A stretch of DNA of 64,000 nucleotides from Narthecium ossifragum. Its lineage: Eukaryota > Streptophyta > Magnoliopsida > Dioscoreales > Nartheciaceae. The stretch is from the NCBI GenBank assembly GCA_963920575.1, contig OY986971.1, positions 24,694,145 to 24,758,144 of the forward strand. Reading direction: 5' to 3'. The notes beneath the pieces were generated by a model, which saw nothing but the letters and a program-made list of their open reading frames with translations, ran no database searches and had not been told where the DNA came from. A program made the translations under genes and the position numbers. Positions 57,782 through 64,000 of the stretch are shown piece by piece; the stretch's first letter is position 1, and each line of letters begins with the position of its first letter.

Positions 57782-58201
57782 GTCGGGTGGGGCTCTCAAG
57801 TGGATCCTGGTCGGACCGGGAGCCCGCGGGCCGGGTCCCAGTGGAGGGCCGGGGCGTTACACGTCGAGCCGGTCGTTTTGACTGGTCGCACGCCCCGATC
57901 GGACGTCGTGAGCGAAAGTTATGCCCATCCGACGATCGGGGTCGCCCGGAGATCTGAGTCGGACGGATGGGGTCCGAACGCGTCCCGATCGCCTTGGAAG
58001 CTGCTCTGGATCGGACTCGATCAGGTCTGGACTTGGTACTGCATCAAATACCCCTGATTTCAGATCCGAAACTTAAACCCTTACATTGTTATCAATAAAA
58101 ATTAAACTAATGAAGAGAAGGCAGAAGAGGAAAAGGAAGAACGTGAGGGTATTTGTCACACCCCGACCCAGAAAACTCATATGGTACGGAGCATGACAAC
58201 T

Positions 58202-58213
58202 TGGTATCAGAGC
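58202..58213 (+). promoter_or_regulatory. Primer-binding site of the Ty3-gypsy element
   Basis: TGGTATCAGAGC, initiator Met-tRNA type, follows an LTR-end-like segment with TGTCACACCCCGACCC at 58155 and GCATGACA at 58192. The 5' LTR itself is mostly missing. Confidence 0.75.
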
Positions 58214-58401
58214 AGGCTATAGGTCTCAGGGATAGGATTAGGCTTGCGGTTAAGGTTTTGAGTGTGGGTTGGGATAGTTCCAGGGTTAGAACATCCCTGT
58301 ATGTTTGTTTGCGCTCTTATGTGATGTATTTTCACTTTATTGATTGATGTTTGTTTTGGTCTTTGACGAGTGGACTCTCGTGTCTCTGGTGGTTGTGTAG
58401 A

Positions 58402-61400
58402 TGTCGGGGCAGCGTGACAGTTCTCCTGTGAGGGCCCGACGCGAGTCGCATGACGAGCGCACCGCCCCGCGAGCCTTAGCGGCTGAGGGCCGTCAACACA
58501 TGACCTCTGCACCAGTATCAGAGGCAGCTTCTGTAGGCGGCAACGGGCAGGGGGGCTTCCTTCCGCGGTAGGGAAGTCCTCCCTCCCGTTGCTGGGCGGT
58601 CTTTAGCGTCGGAGATTCTCGACTTTCAGGGGTCAGAGTGGGGATCCAGTAGCGGCGAACGAGTGGTTGGAGGAGGTCACTCGTGTGCTCGATCTCCTGT
58701 TTGGCGAGGATGACCCTCTCCAGGTCAAACTCGCGGTGTTCCAGCTCGACGGGGACGCCTTGGACTGGTGGCGCACCGCCTAGGCCACCAGAGTAGGAGG
58801 AAAGCAGTAGCCGTGGTCAGAGTTCTGTGCCATTTTCCTCGACACGTACTTTCCCTACAATACGCGGGCGGCCATGACCGAGGAGTACCTCACCCTCTCC
58901 CAGGGTGTTCTCACTGTTCAACGGTTCTCCACCAGATTCACCCACCTGGCTCGTTACACTGGACCAGTGGCAGCTAACTCTACCGCCAGAGCCCGTTAGT
59001 TTGAGAGGGGACTCCGAGCGGAGATCCGGAGACTGATCGTCGTACAGCAGGCGACCACGTACTCGACAGTGTTGGGTACAACACTGGCAGTGGAGGTTTA
59101 CTGCCAGGAGAGGCCGAGAGCGATCCAGTCGGCATCAGCGGCAGATGGGGGAGGCAGAGGGCAGCCTCAAAGGGGCCAGAGCAGACGAAGCCCGTTGAGG
59201 AAACCCCAGTACCAGTAGCGTCACCGATCGTACCCTCAGCAACAGCAGCAGCCCAAACAGGGAGGCCAGCTTCCTATCACAGCTGGGCCTCAGGGGCAGG
59301 CACCTTCGGGAAGTGGCCAGAGTCAACAGCTTGTGCCTCTTGTGTGTTATGAGTGCCATCAGCCAAACCACGTTCATTGGTTTTGTCCGACATTGGGAAC
59401 ACAGGTCATTCGAGGTGGACGTTGGCAGGGACCAGGAGTCGGGCATGGCAGGGGTCGAGGCAATCCCAGAGGCGGAGTCTACACATGCACTTCCAGACCG
59501 TGAGTACCCTGACAGAGTCCAGCCACTCTTCCATCCCTACTGCCAGCCACCTTACCAGCAGGCAATACCAACCCCACAGACCGCAGTCGACTACCAGTTC
59601 TCGGAGGTATCTTCCAGCTTTTCAGTTCATTCCTAGATGTACTGATAGATTCTGGAGCGTCACATTCCTTTGTAGCTAGCGAGTGTGTGGCAATGCTAGG
59701 GCTAGAGACATAATCACTTGGGGTTGCACAGCACATAGACACACCGGTCGGCGGAGTGGCTCGAGTTGAGCAAATTTGCTGATCTTGCGAGTTGGAGGTT
59801 GGGGGCACCCTGATCTACTCACGTACTGAGGAGGACCATGAGCAACATCTGAGGACAGTGTTACAGTTACTAAGGGAGCATAGGTTGTACGCCATGGCTT
59901 CCAAGTGCAAGTTTTGGCTCCCAGAAGTGAAGCATTTGGAGCATATGGTGTCAACGACAAGTATTTCAATTGATCCAGCCAAGATCTAGGCAGTGCTAAA
60001 GTGACAGAGGCCGAAAATAGTGTTCGAGGTCCGCAACTTCCTTGGCTTGGCGAGATACTACCGATGGTTTTTCATAGTTGCTCTGGGCCGTTGACCAGAT
60101 TGACTCAGAAGGCGGTCCCTTTTAGTTTGGGACGATGCTTGCGAGCATGCCTTCGTAGAGTTGAGGACCAGACTGATGAATGCATCGATTCTGATTCTGG
60201 CCATGTAGTGGCCTATGGTTCTAGACAGCTGAAGACGCATGGAACGACCTACCCCATCCACGATTTAGAGCTGGCAGCAGTTGTATTTGCTCTAAAGACA
60301 TGGCAGCACTACCTCTACAACGAGTGGTTCTTGGTGTACTCTGATCACAAGAGCTTGAGGCACGTTTTCACCCAGCGTGACCTCAACCTCAGGCAGCGTC
60401 GGTGGATGGAGCTACTAAAGGACTACGACTTCCAGTTGCATTATCATCCTAGTAAGGCAAATTTTGTAGCAGACGCTCTAAGTAGACAGGCTAGAGACAG
60501 TAGAGCGACTTGAGCAGTGTTGTTGGGTCGACAGTGGTAGATGATAGAGACAGTTAGTCAGTTTGGGCTCGACTTTGAGGACCAAGCATCAGACGGCTTC
60601 CTCTTTGCTGTTCGCAGCATCCCTGTTCTTCTGACAAGGGTGTTAGAGACCCAGAGCAAGGATCCGAAGCTCATGAAGATCCGTGTCGCGGTCAGCACCG
60701 AGCACACGATTGAGGGCTGGATAATTTCAGCAGATGACGGTCTATACTTCAGTGGCAGTGTTGTAGTTCCAACGGACCCAATGCTGAGAGAGGATACGCT
60801 TTCCGAGTTCCATCACTTCAACTTCGCAGTTCATCCCAGAAGCACCAAGATGTACCACGATCTACACCGACAATTTTGGTGGTGCGGGATGAAGAGGTCT
60901 GCTACTAAATTCATTTTCATATGCCTCACCTATCAAAAGGTGAAGGCAGAGCACCAACAGACGTTGAGCTTAGTACATGCAGTTTCAATGCTAGAGTGGA
61001 TGTGGGAGCACATCGCGATGGACTTCGTCACCGGGCTGTTGATGACACCGAGGGGAAATGATGTGATTTGGGTCATTGTCAATCGATTGACCAAATCGGC
61101 TCATTTTCTCCCCTTGAAGACTACAGATGTAATATTGAGGCTGAGCTAGAGGTACATCAACGAGATGGTTAGACTGTACGGCATCCCAGTGTCGATAGTG
61201 TTAGACAAAGACCTCACATTCACTCCACCCTAAGAGTGGACGATCCAGATCTTGGAGGACATGTTCAAAGCATGTGTGTTAGATGCTAGAGGTACTTGGG
61301 AGCAACACGTGATGCTAGTTGGGTTTGCCTACAACAACAGCTTTCATGCTAGTTTGGGTTTCGCACCCTTCGAGGTGTTGTATGACATACCATATCGATC

Positions 61401-61973
61401 ACCGGTGTGATAGACAGAGGTTGGTGAGGCGTCGCTTACCGGTCCAGACATCATCAGGCAGTCGACAAAGCGGCTAACTCAAATCGGACAGAGACTCATG
61501 ACGGCACAGAGCAGACAGAAGAGTTACCTAGACCAGAGGCAACGACCCTTAGAGTTCGCAGTCAGCGATCGAGTGTTGCTAAAGATGTCCTTGCACAGAG
61601 GATCAGTCAGATTCGGCAGAAAAGGCAAGCTAGCACCGAGGTTCAAGGGTCCTTTTTAGATCATCCGATGTGTTGGAGAGGTCGCCTACCAGTTGCCTCT
61701 CCCCTCGCACATGGCAGCAGTTGACCCCATTTTCCACGTGTCGATGCAGAGGAAGTACGTTCCAGACACATCACATGTGATCAGACTCGACGACGTCATC
61801 ACTGAGGATGATGCCACATATACAAAGAAGCCAGTTCATATCATAGACATGAGAGATCAGGTGCTGAGGGGCAAGACAACAATACCTTTGGTGTTAGTTC
61901 GCTGGGTACACCGAGGAGTCGAGGAGCTGACCTGAGAGCAAGAGGATCGCATGCGTCGAGAGTACCCTGGATT
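58402..61973 (+). pseudogene. Ty3-gypsy (Del/Tekay-like chromovirus) gag-pol, degenerate
   Basis: Gag shows AVFQLDGDALDWW (near 58733) and FLDTYFPYNTRAAMTEEYLT. The zinc knuckle CYECHQPNHVHWFC lies near 59342, and the protease motif VLIDSGASHSFVAS near 59634. Most of RT is deleted; only the C-terminal part remains (TEEDHEQHLRTVLQLLREHR, 59825-59885, and [12 protein letters not shown]). RNase H follows ([46 protein letters not shown]), then integrase (MDFVTGLLMTPRG, VNRLTKSAHFLPL, VGFAYNNSFHASLGFAPFEV). The end has VLVRWVHRGVEELT and EQEDRMRREYPGLF, a chromodomain-type end. At least fifteen stops or frameshifts make it non-functional. Order PR-RT-RH-IN is diagnostic for Ty3-gypsy. Confidence 0.9.
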
Positions 61974-62124
61974 GTTCCTTTCAGCAGGTAGAAATCTAGT
62001 CGTGGGTGTTGGTGCCCCTAACTTGTAGCTTGTTTGCATAGGTAGGCCTAGTGCCTTCTTTCTTTTTTCCCGGCCCTATCCTTATTGAATTTTGAGATGA
62101 AATTATTTTATGAATGTTAGGTTT

Positions 62125-64000
62125 TGAGGATCAGTTTCTCTAACCTTGCTCGACCGCGTAGGTCGGGGGTTGTGTCATATTCGCTTGTTTCTGCGTCGAG
62201 CGCGATTTGTTTGATCGCATTATTGATTTTGGACCCCAGGGGAAATTTGGTAAATTTCACCTTGGCGGTCGGTTTCACACCCGCGTAGTGTGCACACAGC
62301 CCTATGAATGATACGTGTACTTTTTAGAACTTTAGGCGAGCTTGGGATCGAAAGATCTGTGCTCAAGCGCGAAAGCTTGTCCTTAGGACAGCTGGCGGCG
62401 CTAGAGCGATCGATCGCTCCTTGGAGCGATCGGTTGGAATCAAGGTCGGCACCGACGTTGACGTGTCTAGATAAGCACGCTGAACTGACCTAGTCCGATC
62501 GATCAGACTCGGGTTCTATAAGAGCCCACGAAGGCTCTGTTTTCTTCTTTTTTTCTTCTTCCTTCTGCTTCTCTCCACCGTTTGATTCAATTTGAGAGGG
62601 GAGCTTGTTCCATAGGCTTGAGGAAGTTGCCAGTAAGGAGATGAGTTGATCTAGACCTTCCCCACCCGGATTAATCATGGATTAGCATAGAACGGTAAGA
62701 TACTTTACTTAAGCCTTGTTTAAGTGTTCTAGGTTAATTGGTTGCTTAATTACTTGATTAATCTATGCTAGATGATGATCCTATGTATGTTTTATATCTT
62801 ATTGAAGCTTGGTTCGATTTTATTTCAATTTTAATCAGATTTAAGCAAGTTTTCATTGACTAATTTCCAGATTTTCTGGTTTAATTAGAATAGCTATGTT
62901 TGAGCTTCCATACATACGTCATATCAGTTGATCCTCAATATAAACGTTGTAGATCTCTGAGTTGTCTTTCAATTCCAACTATTTTCATATTTTTTCGAAT
63001 TGATGTACAATTGTTAGTGAATTAAATAGCCAGACTGTGCAGGATAGAGCAGTGAGTTTAATTGGAGACATTAAGTTGAATTTCTTTATCCAATTGATTT
63101 GATTTTTGGATATGATGATCTCAGTGAACCTTGGGGTTGATTTGAAAAAGTTTGTTTTAATCTGAGAAATTGTCGAAGGGATTTTGAGTCGTTTATCAAA
63201 TCTGAATTTAAACCAAAATTATAGGTTTTTATCTATTACCTTTTATCTGATTGATCCAATTTTCAGATATTTGATTCGGGGTATGTCAATGAGTGGGCTT
63301 ATCAAGTTTTACATCAATAAGATGTTTAGATTGAAAACTATTATTTTTCAAAATTAGTAGTCCGTTTGCTTAATTTCGATAATTCGAGTTTTTCAATATC
63401 GTATCATATATATCAAGTATCACATCAATCGGATGTTTTGAATGAAAGTTATGATTTTTCAAAATTAGTAGTCCGTTTGCTTAATTTCGATAATTCGAGC
63501 TTTTCAATATTGTATCATACATATATATATGTTAATTATATGTTATTATATGTGTGTAGGCCTCATGTGTAGCTTGTGGTTGAACCACGGGGGTCAAGCT
63601 CTTTGGGATGTGTAGAATAAAAAATTCAACTGCTAAATTGTCTGTTAGCTGGGGTTGTATCCCCTTTGTAGAATTTCGGTGGACAGGTCATGGATGCCGT
63701 CGTAATGTCGAAAGCTTTATCCCATGTGTACCTATTTATTCGTTTTACCTAGACCGTTGCTATATTCACCCCCTTAGCGAGCTAAATGTTGTGTTTAGCC
63801 TTGTATATTATTTTAACATATTGTTGCATGTCTGAAATCTTAATCATGTGCGTGTGAGCATACATATAATTGATCGCATTAGATGCATTCTAGGCTAGGC
63901 GTGGGTGATGGGTTGATTGTCGATCCAATGGCTCGGGCAGCTCTAATCTAGCCGAAGGGTCGAGGTTGGATAGCAAGGTTTAGGACTAAATTGTCATAAT
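62125..64000 (+). mobile_element. Long 3' LTR of the Ty3-gypsy element (continues past the window)
   Basis: Starts TGAGGATCAG at 62125. Its first ~200 bp match the complement of 1860-2065 and 10090-10271 (TTTCACACCCGCG, GATCGCAT and flanks). The last bases of the window match the complement of about 8410-8470. A TATA box CTATAAGAGCCC is at about 62515, followed by a TTC-rich leader. At least 1.88 kb long. Direct repeats GTAGTCCGTTTGCTTAATTTCG at 63357 and 63468 mark an internal ~111-bp duplication. Confidence 0.8.

Larger units (their letters stand above)
57069..57861 (+). mobile_element. Cassandra-type TRIM retrotransposon, complete, 793 bp
   Basis: LTRs are at 57069-57382 (314 bp) and 57456-57861 (406 bp), both TGTGAGGCCCGC...GGGGCGTTACA. 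A 73-bp internal domain starts with the primer-binding site TGGTATTAGAGC (57386-57397) and ends with the polypurine tract TAAGGGGGGGTGG (57441-57453). The exact 5-bp target duplication CGTCG is at 57064-57068 and 57862-57866. Both LTRs contain a 5S-rRNA-like segment, the hallmark of Cassandra. No coding capacity; mobilisation would depend on proteins of other retroelements. The 5' LTR lacks ~80-90 bp present in the 3' LTR. Confidence 0.92.
56640..58140 (-). mobile_element. LTR-like repeat Z, minus copy, split by a Cassandra TRIM
   Basis: 56640-57063 and 57867-58140 together match the reverse complement of the copy at 27320-28100. The minus strand has CCTATAAAAGGAGG (TATA-like, near 56800). 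Some parts are diverged. The insertion of 57069-57861 accounts for the break. Confidence 0.6.

Overview
The window is plant nuclear DNA, dominated by transposable elements. It carries one intact host enzyme gene (a trehalose-6-phosphate phosphatase, minus strand, 32.1-34.3 kb), one probable small host gene (28.6-28.9 kb), a broken PPR gene and many TEs. Spliced plant-type genes, Cassandra, Ty1-copia, Ty3-gypsy, L1-type LINE, Helitron, hAT, CACTA and Mutator-like sequences all point to an angiosperm. The GC-rich first exon of the phosphatase gene leans towards a monocot, but this is only an inference. No CRISPR, bacterial operon or organellar gene was seen. A 200-base N gap lies at 20735-20934.

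Layout: 1-12.5 kb is nested repeats. It holds very long LTRs of one gypsy family (one solo LTR inserted into another, with target-site duplications) and a decayed Helitron helicase split by inverted copies of an unclassified element. 13.2-16.9 kb holds another unclassified element with a palindrome array and some DNA-transposon ends. 17.2-18.25 kb is a 5'-truncated LINE with clear target-site duplications. 19.2-28.8 kb is flanked by two copies of a duplicated segment and contains a pararetrovirus-like capsid fragment, the gap, a broken Ty1-copia element and a PPR relic. 29.6-43 kb holds the phosphatase gene, foldback MITEs, an 896-bp tandem duplication and AT-rich intergenic DNA. 43-44.6 kb is a short tandem array with a hAT-type insertion.

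44.8-55.5 kb is the most interesting part: an apparently intact Mutator-like element. It has a 710-aa transposase (plus strand, 3 exons) converging on an approximately 904-aa Ulp1-type cysteine protease gene (minus strand, 11 exons in my model). Both reading frames stay open across all inferred splice junctions, and the catalytic residues of both enzymes are present. The element is strewn with six arrays of one 19-21 bp minisatellite, plus duplicated fragments of its own protease gene.

56.6-64 kb holds a complete Cassandra TRIM with 5S-rRNA-like LTRs, inserted into another LTR, followed by a degenerate chromodomain Ty3-gypsy element whose long 3' LTR runs off the window. Exon models were built by hand from splice consensus, frame continuity and conserved motifs; no alignment or transcript data were available.
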